Assembly (NCBI GenBank): GCA_004554555.1
Contig: SFLN01000038.1
Span: 1 to 15,462, forward strand
Length of the DNA stretch: 15,462 nt
Source of the DNA: [Eubacterium] saphenum
Lineage (GTDB): Bacteria > Bacillota > Clostridia > Oscillospirales > Ruminococcaceae
Direction: 5' to 3'
The notes beneath the pieces are model-generated. The model was not told where the DNA came from. It saw only the letters and a list, made by a program, of their open reading frames with translations, and ran no database searches. A program made the translations under genes and the position numbers. Shown here in pieces: positions 6,083-14,297 of this stretch. Positions within the stretch are counted from its first letter, which is position 1, and the number at the start of each line of letters is the position of its first letter.

Positions 6083-6657
6083 CAAAGAACACCCTTTGTC
6101 GAAACCACGCCGCCCGAGTTTGGTCTTGTCGCCGTTTTAAGCGCGTAAGCAAGCGCCTTGAAAAGCGCCTCAGCCTTGTGGTGGTCGTTTTTGCCGTACT
6201 CGCAGCGCAGGTGGAGAGTTATCCCCGCGTTAAACGCGAACGCTCTCATAAACTCCTCGATAAGACAAGTATCAAGCTCGCCGATTTTCTCGTTCACGAA
6301 TTCCGCGTTGAACACAAGAAACGGTCTGCCGCTGATATCAACCGCGCAGAAGCCGAGCGCCTCGTCCATCGGAATATAAGCGCTTCCGTAGCGCACAATT
6401 CCGCCCTTGTCGCCGAGCGCCTCACAGAACGCTTTTCCGAGTACAATTCCCACGTCCTCGGCGGTGTGATGACCGTCAACCTCAAGGTCGCCTTTGGCTG
6501 CAAGCGTAAGCCCGAACCCGCCATGAACCCCAAGCGCAGTCAGCATATGGTCGAGAAAACCTATTCCCGTGTTGATTTTCACTTCACCGCCGTCAAGATT
6601 AAGCGACGCGGAAATGTCGGTTTCCTTCGTTTTTCTGGTGATGTCTGCTTTCCTCAT
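6082..6657 (-). CDS. hisB: Imidazoleglycerol-phosphate dehydratase HisB
   Basis: The 191-residue manganese enzyme dehydrates imidazole-glycerol phosphate to imidazole-acetol phosphate. The two internal metal-binding repeats are visible: DGHHTAEDVG with H63, H64 and E67, and KNDHHKAEALFKA with H159, H160 and E163. GIGFLDHMLTALGVHGGF is another family signature. It is the monofunctional form; the histidinol-phosphate phosphatase domain fused in enterobacteria is absent. The ATG at 6657-6655 has GAGGGA 4-5 bases upstream, and hisD ends 7 bp before it. hisC, often found between hisD and hisB, is missing here. Confidence 0.97.
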   Translation of the reverse strand: MRKADITRKTKETDISASLNLDGGEVKINTGIGFLDHMLTALGVHGGFGLTLAAKGDLEVDGHHTAEDVGIVLGKAFCEALGDKGGIVRYGSAYIPMDEALGFCAVDISGRPFLVFNAEFVNEKIGELDTCLIEEFMRAFAFNAGITLHLRCEYGKNDHHKAEALFKALAYALKTATRPNSGGVVSTKGVL

Positions 6658-6664
6658 AATTCCC

Positions 6665-7963
6665 TCAATTTCCCTCTTTTCTCACCGCAATCGAATTAGC
6701 GTGAGCGGTGAGCTGTTCTCGCTTTGCAATAAGGATAATATCGTCCGCTGCGTCAAGAAGCGCGTCCTTTGTGTAGCAGATGTAGCTTGAACGCTTCACA
6801 AAGCTGTCAACACCGAGCGGCGAGTAAAATCTTGCTGTGCCGCCCGTCGGAAGAACGTGATTCGGGCCTGCATAATAGTCGCCGAGCGGCTCGGGAGAGT
6901 GATTTCCGAGAAACAGCGAGCCTACATTATCGAGCTTGCCGATATATTCCATCGGGTTTTCGCAGCAAACTTCGAGGTGCTCGGGAGCAATCTTGTTGGC
7001 AATCTCAACCGCGTAATCCATATCATCGCAGACAATAATCGCGCCGTAATTCTTCAGCGACTCCTCGATGATTTCTTTTCTCGAAAGATACTGAATCTGA
7101 CGCTCGATTTCAGCCTTTGTCTTTTCGGCAATCTCACGGCTTGTGGTAATCATAATCGCGCTTGCGAGCTTGTCATGTTCAGCCTGTGACATCAAATCAG
7201 CCGCGAGATAAACGGGATTTGCGGTTTCGTCCGCGAGAACAAGAATTTCGCTCGGCCCCGCAACCATATCGATATCAACGTTTCCGTAAACGAGCTTTTT
7301 CGCGGTTGCCACGAAAATATTGCCGGGACCTACGATTTTCGACACGCGCGGAATTTCTTCGGTACCGTAAGCAAGTGCGGCAATCGCCTGAGCGCCGCCC
7401 GTGAGGTAAATTCTGTCAACACCGCAAAGCGCTGCCGCAACAAGAATATCCTTGTTCACCGAGCCGTCCTTAAGCGGCGGTGTAACCATAATTACCTCTT
7501 TTACTCCCGCAATCTTCGCGGGAATTGCGTTCATAAGCACCGATGACGGATAAGCCGCCGTGCCGCCCGGAACGTACAGTCCGACTTTATCCAAACCGCG
7601 AACGCGCTGTCCCATAATAACGCCGTTTTCCTCGGTTACGCAAAATCCCTCGCGCTTTTGTCTTGTGTGAAAAGCAGTGATGTTTTCAACGGCATTCAGC
7701 ATCGCCTCAACAAATTCGGGCGAATTCTCGTTTGCCTCGGTGAGAGCGTCCTGAATTGCCTCATCGGGTACGCGGTAATATTTCGCGTTCGGGCAGTCAA
7801 ATTTCGCCGTATAAGCCTTAACAGCCTTGTCACCGTTTTGCTTTACGTCCTCGAGAATTGCCTTAACGGTTTTCTCAACCTCCGCGCCGACTTCTCCCGC
7901 ACGCTTTTCGGTTTCGGCGAGAAACTTTTTTTCATCGCCGTTTGCTTCGATAATTCTTATCAT
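6665..7963 (-). CDS. hisD: Histidinol dehydrogenase HisD
   Basis: The 432-residue zinc enzyme oxidises histidinol to histidinal and then histidine with two NAD+. Zinc ligands equivalent to the E. coli set are seen: Q260 and H263 (SQAEHD), D362 (GDYYAGPNH) and H421 (AHANSIAVR). Catalytic E328-H329 lie in APEHLEV. The NAD-site segments VPGGTAAYPSSVLMN, GGAQAIAALAYGT and VGPGNIFVATAKK are intact. Length is normal for the family. The ATG at 7963-7961 shares one base with the hisG stop (TAATG) and has AGGAGA 8-9 bases upstream. Confidence 0.97.
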   Translation of the reverse strand: MIRIIEANGDEKKFLAETEKRAGEVGAEVEKTVKAILEDVKQNGDKAVKAYTAKFDCPNAKYYRVPDEAIQDALTEANENSPEFVEAMLNAVENITAFHTRQKREGFCVTEENGVIMGQRVRGLDKVGLYVPGGTAAYPSSVLMNAIPAKIAGVKEVIMVTPPLKDGSVNKDILVAAALCGVDRIYLTGGAQAIAALAYGTEEIPRVSKIVGPGNIFVATAKKLVYGNVDIDMVAGPSEILVLADETANPVYLAADLMSQAEHDKLASAIMITTSREIAEKTKAEIERQIQYLSRKEIIEESLKNYGAIIVCDDMDYAVEIANKIAPEHLEVCCENPMEYIGKLDNVGSLFLGNHSPEPLGDYYAGPNHVLPTGGTARFYSPLGVDSFVKRSSYICYTKDALLDAADDIILIAKREQLTAHANSIAVRKEGN

Positions 7964-8595
7964 TACAAATTCTCCTTTATCAGATTTACAATCTCCAAAA
8001 TCCGTTCCTGTTTGAGCTTTAGACTAACCGTGTTTGCGATAAGCCTTGCGGATACGGGAGCAACGTCCTCGACAACCTCAAGACCGTTTTCCTTGAGAGT
8101 TGTACCCGTTTCGACAATATCGACAATTCCGTCCGAAAGCCCAACCAGCGGCGCCAGCTCAACCGAGCCCTCGATTTTCACGATATCAACGTCAATGCCC
8201 TTGTTTTCAAAGAAATTTCGCGTAACCTCGGGATATTTTGTGGCAACGGTTTTCACGCCGTAGCCGCTGTAAAAATCCGTTCCCTTTTTAACAGCAAGCG
8301 CAAATTTGCATTTCCCGAAACCCAAATCCGCGATTTCGTAGAACTTCCCGCCGTGTTCCATAATTGTATCTTTTCCGACAACGCCGAGGTCGCACACCCC
8401 GTGCTCAACGTATGTAATAACATCTGCCGCTTTTGCCAGAACAACCTCGATATTCTCGTTCGGAATTGTGAGAATAAGCCGTCTTCCCTTTTCGCGCAGG
8501 TCTGTGACATCGTAGCCGATTTTCTCCAGCAAGTCTACGGCTTTGTTCTCAATTCTGCCCTTTGTGAGCGCAATTCTGATTTTCTTGTTCTCCAC
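7963..8595 (-). CDS. hisG: ATP phosphoribosyltransferase catalytic subunit HisG, short form
   Basis: This protein of about 210 residues condenses ATP and PRPP to phosphoribosyl-ATP, the committed and feedback-inhibited first step. It is the short form (no C-terminal ACT-like regulatory domain), which requires HisZ; hisZ is directly upstream. The N-terminal KIRIALTKGRIENKAVDLLE and the PRPP-binding loop DGIVDIVETGTTLKENGL (155-172) are clear. A GTG at 8601 overlaps the hisZ stop, but GGAGG (8603-8607) is only one base from it. The same site is 7 bases from the GTG at 8595-8593, which I prefer; the two differ by two codons. Confidence 0.95.
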   Translation of the reverse strand: MENKKIRIALTKGRIENKAVDLLEKIGYDVTDLREKGRRLILTIPNENIEVVLAKAADVITYVEHGVCDLGVVGKDTIMEHGGKFYEIADLGFGKCKFALAVKKGTDFYSGYGVKTVATKYPEVTRNFFENKGIDVDIVKIEGSVELAPLVGLSDGIVDIVETGTTLKENGLEVVEDVAPVSARLIANTVSLKLKQERILEIVNLIKENL

Positions 8596-8597
8596 AG

Positions 8598-9794
8598 TCA
8601 CACCTCCATGTTTTCAATCTCGCCGTTTTCGCCAATAATTTCGAGCTTATGTATACCGTGAGATTTCGCGAATTTTTCCGCACATTTCGGGCACACTCCG
8701 TTGAAATTCCGCACCGTCAAGCCCTCGGAAATCAGCTTCTCGCAAGCTTTGAGCGCAGCGATTTTGTTCTTCGAGAACACAAGCACATCTGCGGTTTTCG
8801 TGAGCGCTTTTCCCTTGTTTTTGAGGTAAACCTTTGCCGCCGCTTCGATATTCACCGCAAATCCGACGGCTTTCGCGTCCGTGCCGCCAAACTCCCCGAT
8901 AAGCGAGTCGTAGCGGCCGCCCGATAAAACAGGCTGCCCGTAGCCCTCGACGTAGCCCTTGAAAATTATTCCCGTGTAGTAATTCTTCTTGTTCACAAGT
9001 CCCAAATCAACGCGGATTTTCTCCTCGGGAACAATCTCCGACAACTCACGGCACAGCTTCTCAAGCCGCGCAAGCTTTTGTTCAAGAGCTTCTCCCTGAA
9101 GATACTTTCGTGCTTCATCAAACACCTCAAAACCGCCGAAAAGTCTCGGCAGCATTCTGAGCGCTTCGGCTGATTTGTCCGCTTCGTTTGCCAGCAGAAA
9201 ATCCAGTGCGGGCAGATTTTTGTTCTCGATAATCTGACGGAGATTATCAATCTGCTCCTCGTCCGAGAAGTCGTATTGCGAGAGCAGCTCGCTGAAAATG
9301 CCGCTGTCGCCGATTTCCAGACGATAATCCTCGTCGCACTCCCGAAGCGCCTTTGCCGCAAGAAACAACGCTTCATAATCCGAGTCCTCGTTGTCGCCGC
9401 CGATTATCTCAATTCCGCTTTGCTCAAATTCATCATCGCGGCCGCTGTCCTTGGGATTTACCATAAAAATGCTCTGATTGTAGAACAGCTTCAGCGGTAG
9501 CTCTTCCCCACGCAGTCTTGTCGCGCAAAGTCTTGCAATCGGCATTGTGTTGTCCGGACGAAGCACCATCAGTCGGTTTTTCCCGTCAACAAGCTTGTAC
9601 ATCGTTTCGGGCGAAAAATGCCGCGTTTTCCCGTTGAAAACATCGTAAAATTCTATTCCGGGCGTAATCACCTCGGAATAGCCGTAGCTCTCGAAAATTC
9701 CCGTAATTCTCTCCTCAAGCAGCCGTTTTGCGGCACATTCCTCGAAGAGCAAGTCCCGAGTGCCCTCGGGCGTAAGCCAATCGTTTCTTCTCAT
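8598..9794 (-). CDS. hisZ: ATP phosphoribosyltransferase regulatory subunit HisZ
   Basis: The 398-residue histidyl-tRNA-synthetase-like protein forms a hetero-octamer with short HisG and confers activity and histidine feedback. Class II core motifs are recognisable: LTPEGTRDLLFEE at the N-terminus, motif 2-like LRPDNTMPIARL (78-89), GRDDEFEQSGIEIIG, and motif 3-like SGGRYDSL (291-298). The histidine-A loop of true HisRS (RGLDYYTG-type) reads NKKNYYTG here, a change expected when tRNA charging has been lost. The C-terminal part (about 335-398) resembles a reduced anticodon-binding-like domain and carries a C368-PK-C371 pair. The ATG at 9794-9792 has AGAGGA about 5 bases upstream. It is first in the his operon, about 60 nt after the predicted start site. 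Its proximity to hisG supports HisZ over HisS. Confidence 0.95.
   Translation of the reverse strand: MRRNDWLTPEGTRDLLFEECAAKRLLEERITGIFESYGYSEVITPGIEFYDVFNGKTRHFSPETMYKLVDGKNRLMVLRPDNTMPIARLCATRLRGEELPLKLFYNQSIFMVNPKDSGRDDEFEQSGIEIIGGDNEDSDYEALFLAAKALRECDEDYRLEIGDSGIFSELLSQYDFSDEEQIDNLRQIIENKNLPALDFLLANEADKSAEALRMLPRLFGGFEVFDEARKYLQGEALEQKLARLEKLCRELSEIVPEEKIRVDLGLVNKKNYYTGIIFKGYVEGYGQPVLSGGRYDSLIGEFGGTDAKAVGFAVNIEAAAKVYLKNKGKALTKTADVLVFSKNKIAALKACEKLISEGLTVRNFNGVCPKCAEKFAKSHGIHKLEIIGENGEIENMEV
8603..8607 (-). promoter_or_regulatory. Ribosome binding site that decides the hisG start
   Basis: GGAGG within the last hisZ codons is 7 bases upstream of the GTG at 8595 but only 1 base from the GTG at 8601 that overlaps the hisZ stop. 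The spacing favours the downstream GTG as the hisG start. Confidence 0.7.
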
Positions 9795-9827
9795 ATTTTC
9801 CTCTCGTTCCCTTTGCTTTAGTGCGAT

Positions 9828-9872
9828 AATGTGCTATTATATTATCACATCACTATAATATAATAGCACATT
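9828..9872. promoter_or_regulatory. Perfect 18-bp palindrome over the his promoter, predicted operator
   Basis: The left arm 9828-9845 and right arm 9855-9872 are exact reverse complements (18 of 18), separated by the 9-nt loop CACATCACT. The right arm covers the -10 box of the hisZ promoter, and the start site falls in the centre, the usual place for a repressor operator. Flanking sequence adds a further similar element: GTGCGATAAT (9821-9830) directly precedes GTGCTATTAT (9831-9840) with a 10-bp period, and GTGATAAT occurs on the minus strand at 9848-9841. A TrpR-like HisR/YerC-type regulator has been proposed for his genes in Firmicutes and is one candidate binder; I cannot confirm its site from memory. 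The RNA could form a hairpin, but no U tract follows. Confidence 0.7.
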
Positions 9873-9888
9873 GTTGGTTATTTGTCAA
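9860..9888 (-). promoter_or_regulatory. Predicted strong sigma-A promoter of the his operon
   Basis: On the minus strand a consensus TTGACA (9888-9883) is followed after 17 bp by TATTAT (9865-9860), predicting a start near 9853. The leader to hisZ is about 58 nt, too short for a T-box or peptide attenuator. The -35 lies about 54 bp after the polC stop. It is the best promoter in the window and coincides with the palindrome at 9828-9872. Confidence 0.8.
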
Positions 9889-9941
9889 GCAAAGCTAAAT
9901 TTTTCGCCAAATTTACCATAAGTTTTAAACAATGTTGAAAT

Positions 9942-12900
9942 TCACATATCAAAAAGCGTAAACTGAGCGGACTGCTGGAAGCCGTTAAACACGCCCATTT
10001 CTTTCAGCTTTTCGATAACCGTGCTGTTCACGCCGCTCATAGACTGAATTTCATCAATGCTCAGCGCGTCGCCGCTGTCGATAACCTCTTTGAGCTTAAT
10101 CGCCGCCGTTTCACCACAGCCCGAAACCGCCATAAACGGCATTCTGAGCTTTCCGTCCTCGACAACATAAGTGACTGCGTTTGACTTTTTCGCGTCAACG
10201 GGCAGAACGCCGATTCCGCGCGCCATCATCTCGTAAACCAGCAGCAGCGCGTCAAGAGTACCCTCTTCCTTTGCGGAGGGTTTGGGGTTGTTGCGGATAT
10301 CCTGAATGCGCTGTTTAACCGCTTCTTTTCCCCTTATAATTACCTCAAGCTCCATATTTTCCGTGTGCTTCGTCAGCGTTGCCGCGTAGAACTCAGCCGG
10401 CTTGTGTATCTTGAACCACGCCAGCTTAACCGCAGCCGTTACATAAGCCGCAGCGTGCGCTTTCGGGAACATATACTTGATTTTCTTACAGCTCTCGATG
10501 TACCATTCGGGAACGTTGTTGTCCTCAAACGCTTTGTAAATCTCGTCATTGAACAGCTTTTTCGCGTTGCCCTTACGGGTGATTTCCATTATCTTGAACG
10601 CAAGCCCCGGCTCAACGCCCTTGTGCATAAGGTAAACCATAATGCTGTCGCGCGTTCCGATAACGTCGGAAATCGTACAGGTGCCGTTTTTAATCAAGTC
10701 CTGCGCGTTGCCCAGCCAAACGTCCGTGCCGTGCGAAAGTCCCGAAATCTGAAGCAAATCCGAGAAATTTTTCGGCTGCGCGTCCTGAAGCATCTGCATT
10801 GCAAAGCCCGTGCCAAATTCGGGTATACCGAACGTGCCGCACTTAACTCCGATATCCTCTTGCAGATTGAGCGGCTCTGTTGAAGTGAACAGCTTGTACA
10901 CAAGCGGGTCGGAGGTCGGCACATCGGCGATTTTCATTCCCGTCATATCCTCAAGGTGCTTGTAGAGCGTCGGCACATCGTGTCCAAGCTCATCGAGCTT
11001 CAAAATCGTGTCGTGCAGCGCGTGGAAGTCGAAGTGCGTTGTTATCATATCGCTCTCGGTTTTGTCGGCGGGGTGCTGAACGGGTGTGAAATCGTACACC
11101 TCGTAATCGTTCGGCACGACAACCATTCCGCCCGGGTGCTGCGAGGTTGTTCTCTTTACGCCCGTGCAGCCGATTGTCAAGCGCTCGATTTCCGCGTCGT
11201 TAAACGAAAGTCCGTGCTCATCGCAGTATTTTTTGACAAATCCGAACGCTGTTTTATCCTTGACAGCGGAGATTGTTCCCGCTTTAAAGACGTGGTCTTT
11301 ACCGAACAATTCTTCGGTGTAGCGGTGAACCTTGCCTTGAACCTCTCCCGAGAAATTCAAGTCGATATCGGGCGCTTTGTCGCCCTTGAAGCCGAGGAAC
11401 GTTTCAAACGGGATATCGTGACCGTCGCGAATCATATCGATACCGCAGTTCGGGCAGTTTTTCGGCGGAAGGTCAAATCCCGAGCCGACCGAGCCGTCGG
11501 TTACGAACTCGCTGTGGCGGCACTTCGGGCAGCGATAGTGCGGAGCAAGCGGGTTAACCTCGGATATTCCCGACATTATCGCGACAAACGATGAGCCGAC
11601 CGAACCACGCGAACCGACAAGATAGCCGTTGTCCTCGGAGTATTTTACAAGCTTTTGCGCAATCATGTAAAGCACCGAGAAGCCGTATTTTATGATGGAT
11701 TCAAGCTCACGTTTCAAGCGGCTTTCAACGATTTCGGGCAGCTCTTTTCCGTCCTCTTTGTACCACGCGTTTGCCCTTCCCCAGCACAAATCCTGGAGCT
11801 CCTGCTCCGCACCTTCGATTGACGGAGTGAACGTGCCTTTCGGAATCGGTCTGATATCGCCGTCAATCATATCGGCGATTTTATTCGTGTTCGTTACGAC
11901 AACCTCGAACGCTTTCTCCTCGCCGAGATACGCAAATTCTTCCAGCATTTCATCGGTTGTTCTGAAGTACAAATCCGCTTGATGGTCGGCGTCCTTGTAG
12001 CCCTGTCCCGCCTGCAAAATCTTTCGGAAAATGCCGTCCTCCTTGTCCTTGAAGTGAACGTCGCAGGTCGCCACGCATAGCTTTCCGTGCTTTTCGGCAA
12101 GCTTCACGATTTTGCGGTTGAGCATTCGCAGCGCCTCGTCATCGGGCACTCTTCCCTCACGGACAAGAAACTCATTGTTGCTTATCGGCTGGATTTCGTA
12201 GTAATCGTAAATTGCCGCGATTTCATCGATTTCCTCGGGTGATTTTTCATCGAGAATTGCCCTGAAAAGCTCTCCCGCCTCGCACGCCGAGCCGATTATC
12301 AAGCCCTCGCGGTGCTTTTGCAGCTCGGACAGCGGGATTCGCGGCTTTTTATAGAAATACTCAAGGTTGGACAGCGAAATCAGCTTGTACAGATTTTTAA
12401 GACCAACCTTGTTTTGAGCGAGAATTATCATATGATAAGTCGGGAGTTTCTTCGCGTCAACCCCGCCAAAAAGGTCGTTCAAATCGCCGAGCTTTGTGAG
12501 TTTTCCGAGCTTTTCCGCGTCGTTCAGCAGGCACTGGAAAATCTTCGCCAACATTCTCGCATCGTCAACAGCGCGGTGGTGATTGAAATCGCCGAGCTTG
12601 TACTCCTTGGCAACGGTATCGAGCTTGTGATTTTTAAGACGCGGCAAAGCGGCACGGCAAATACCCACGGTATCGACAAAGTTGAACTTATAGTCGATAT
12701 TCTGTCTTGCGCAGCCGGCTCTGATAAACGATGTATCGAAATTCGCGTTATGCGCGACAAGCACGCCGTTTCCCGCAAATTTTATAAATTCTTCGAGCGC
12801 GTCCTTTTCCGAGGGCGCGTTTTCAACCATTTCATCGGTAATTCCCGTGATTTCGGTAATCTGCGCGGGAATAGGCATTTCGGGATTTACAAAAGTCCCG

Positions 12901-14285
12901 AACTCATCGATAATCTCACGGTTCTTGAGCTTGATTGCACCGATTTCGGTTATCCTGTCGGTTTTTGAGGAAAGACCGGTTGTTTCAAGGTCGAAAACAA
13001 TGATTTCATCGTCAACCGAATAATCGCAGCAGCCTGCTACCAGCGCCGAGCTGTCATTTACGAAATATGCCTCAACGCCGTAAATCATCTTCATTTCCGA
13101 GCCGTCTTTTTGCAGCTTTTCGATAGTGTTCATCGCCTCGGGATAGCTCTGGAGATTGCCGTGGTCGGTTATGGCAACGGCGCGGTGTCCCCACGCATTT
13201 GCCTGTTTAACAAGCTCACCCGCGGGAGTTGTCGCGTCCATATCGGACATATTTGTGTGCATATGCAGCTCAACGCGCTTTTGCTCCGCCTTGTCCTCAC
13301 GGCTCTTCAGCTTTATCGCCGCCATCGAATCGGGACGAAAATTCAGACTTTTGGTGAACTGGTCGAACTCGAATTTTCCGCTTGCAATAATCGCTTTTCC
13401 CTCGGAAATGTTGGATTTAACCAGCTCTTCGTTTTTTGCCTCGGTGATAATTTTCAGAATTTGCGAAGAGGTTTTATCGGAGAAATATGCCGTGAAAATC
13501 AGCGTGTTCTTATCTCTCGACAGCTTGTCCTCGGTCTTGAAAACCTTTCCCCAAAGCGTTGCCGTATCCTGTTCACCGAAAGGCTCGGACATCGGTACGG
13601 GAGCTTCAAAATTACCCTTTCCGAAAAACAGCTTAACCTTCTGGTCAAAATGCGGGTTCTCAAACGTAAGAAGCGTTTCCTCGGGTTCTTCGAGAAACAG
13701 CGGACGTCTTCCCCGTGAACCGCCGCCGACATACTTCGGCTTTGCGGGCTTGGGGGATTCGTTTGTAACCGAAACCTTTTCCACGGGCGCAGAGTCCTCG
13801 CGGTTTACATACTCCTCAACATCAAGCTCGTTTTCGGAAGAAATGACAACGCTGATATTTTTGTCGAAAATTCCCTTGACGTAATTCTCGATTTTCTTGT
13901 CAATCCCCATTCCCATAAGCATTGATTTTCCGCCGCTTTTGAGGGTGATTTCAAACGTCTGTCCATCGTCGTCAATCGTTGCATTGTCGAAATAACCGTT
14001 TATTCCAACAAATTTCTTTTTCAAAAGTTCGATTATCTCATATAAGTAGTCCGAGTTCAGCAGTTCGGGGAAATATTTCGGGTAAATAGCAGTTTCCGCG
14101 CCGAGCTTTTTCGAGATGTTTTCGGAAGCAGAAAAAAGCTCCTTCATCGGGATAAGCTCCGAAAAGCTAACGTTTAAATTTATCTCGTTTTTTGCTTTGT
14201 TATGGGCAATTTTTAGCACCTGCCCCTCCGAAATGTTCTTCGGAAAGTCTATATCATCAAACAAATCTTTAAGCGCAGCCGACAT
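9942..14285 (-). CDS. polC: DNA polymerase III subunit alpha, PolC type
   Basis: The 1447-residue replicative polymerase of Firmicutes. Domains in order (numbered from the chosen ATG): N-terminal region (about 1-200, with a low-complexity Gly/Arg patch near 190); OB fold (about 240-325); PHP domain starting at VELHMHTNMSDMDA (about 338) and interrupted by the DEDDh proofreading exonuclease (IVFDLETTGL near 430, VAHNANFD near 510, HHRAVDDA near 570); polymerase core with a four-Cys zinc finger (C919, C922, C944, C947), catalytic APDIDLNFSGE (about 971-981), SQHPGGMV, and KKIKYMFPKAHA. It ends QFTLFDM, fitting a QLxLF beta-clamp-binding motif. A GTG at 14300 overlaps the ispG stop, but AAAGGA at 14292-14297 sits 6 bases before the ATG at 14285, which I prefer. 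It follows ispG closely, as in many Clostridia. Confidence 0.97.
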   Translation of the reverse strand: MSAALKDLFDDIDFPKNISEGQVLKIAHNKAKNEINLNVSFSELIPMKELFSASENISKKLGAETAIYPKYFPELLNSDYLYEIIELLKKKFVGINGYFDNATIDDDGQTFEITLKSGGKSMLMGMGIDKKIENYVKGIFDKNISVVISSENELDVEEYVNREDSAPVEKVSVTNESPKPAKPKYVGGGSRGRRPLFLEEPEETLLTFENPHFDQKVKLFFGKGNFEAPVPMSEPFGEQDTATLWGKVFKTEDKLSRDKNTLIFTAYFSDKTSSQILKIITEAKNEELVKSNISEGKAIIASGKFEFDQFTKSLNFRPDSMAAIKLKSREDKAEQKRVELHMHTNMSDMDATTPAGELVKQANAWGHRAVAITDHGNLQSYPEAMNTIEKLQKDGSEMKMIYGVEAYFVNDSSALVAGCCDYSVDDEIIVFDLETTGLSSKTDRITEIGAIKLKNREIIDEFGTFVNPEMPIPAQITEITGITDEMVENAPSEKDALEEFIKFAGNGVLVAHNANFDTSFIRAGCARQNIDYKFNFVDTVGICRAALPRLKNHKLDTVAKEYKLGDFNHHRAVDDARMLAKIFQCLLNDAEKLGKLTKLGDLNDLFGGVDAKKLPTYHMIILAQNKVGLKNLYKLISLSNLEYFYKKPRIPLSELQKHREGLIIGSACEAGELFRAILDEKSPEEIDEIAAIYDYYEIQPISNNEFLVREGRVPDDEALRMLNRKIVKLAEKHGKLCVATCDVHFKDKEDGIFRKILQAGQGYKDADHQADLYFRTTDEMLEEFAYLGEEKAFEVVVTNTNKIADMIDGDIRPIPKGTFTPSIEGAEQELQDLCWGRANAWYKEDGKELPEIVESRLKRELESIIKYGFSVLYMIAQKLVKYSEDNGYLVGSRGSVGSSFVAIMSGISEVNPLAPHYRCPKCRHSEFVTDGSVGSGFDLPPKNCPNCGIDMIRDGHDIPFETFLGFKGDKAPDIDLNFSGEVQGKVHRYTEELFGKDHVFKAGTISAVKDKTAFGFVKKYCDEHGLSFNDAEIERLTIGCTGVKRTTSQHPGGMVVVPNDYEVYDFTPVQHPADKTESDMITTHFDFHALHDTILKLDELGHDVPTLYKHLEDMTGMKIADVPTSDPLVYKLFTSTEPLNLQEDIGVKCGTFGIPEFGTGFAMQMLQDAQPKNFSDLLQISGLSHGTDVWLGNAQDLIKNGTCTISDVIGTRDSIMVYLMHKGVEPGLAFKIMEITRKGNAKKLFNDEIYKAFEDNNVPEWYIESCKKIKYMFPKAHAAAYVTAAVKLAWFKIHKPAEFYAATLTKHTENMELEVIIRGKEAVKQRIQDIRNNPKPSAKEEGTLDALLLVYEMMARGIGVLPVDAKKSNAVTYVVEDGKLRMPFMAVSGCGETAAIKLKEVIDSGDALSIDEIQSMSGVNSTVIEKLKEMGVFNGFQQSAQFTLFDM

Positions 14286-14291
14286 ATTTTT

Positions 14292-14297
14292 TCCTTT
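14292..14297 (-). promoter_or_regulatory. Ribosome binding site that decides the polC start
   Basis: AAAGGA lies 6 bases upstream of the ATG at 14285-14283 and downstream of the GTG at 14300. No Shine-Dalgarno precedes that GTG. The shorter start is therefore preferred (five residues less). Confidence 0.65.

Noticed and set aside
7658..8263. Plus-strand open frame of about 201 codons across hisD/hisG
   Set aside because: It overlaps two firmly identified genes in antisense and shows only low-information hydrophobic sequence.
8598..9794. Annotating hisZ as a true histidyl-tRNA synthetase (hisS)
   Set aside because: The RGLDYYTG-type histidine-binding loop is changed to NKKNYYTG, the C-terminal domain is reduced, and the gene abuts a short-form hisG that needs HisZ.
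9895..9920. TAAATTT/AAATTTA stem after polC as a terminator
   Set aside because: The stem is 7 bp of A/T only, with no GC and no U run after it. Readthrough from polC into the his promoter region cannot be excluded, but this is not a convincing intrinsic terminator.
9795..9941. T-box riboswitch or histidine leader-peptide attenuator before hisZ
   Set aside because: The predicted leader is only about 58 nt, with no T-box sequence, no His-rich short frame and no terminator with a U tract.
10956..11594. Plus-strand open frame of about 212 codons inside polC
   Set aside because: It lies fully antisense to the well-conserved PolC polymerase core, its product has no recognisable domain, and it has no clear ribosome binding site. 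It is a shadow of the polC codon bias.
13156..13884. Plus-strand open frame of about 242 codons over the polC N-terminal region
   Set aside because: Antisense to polC; the product is Ser/Phe-rich, as expected from reverse-reading of Glu/Lys codons, with no family signature.
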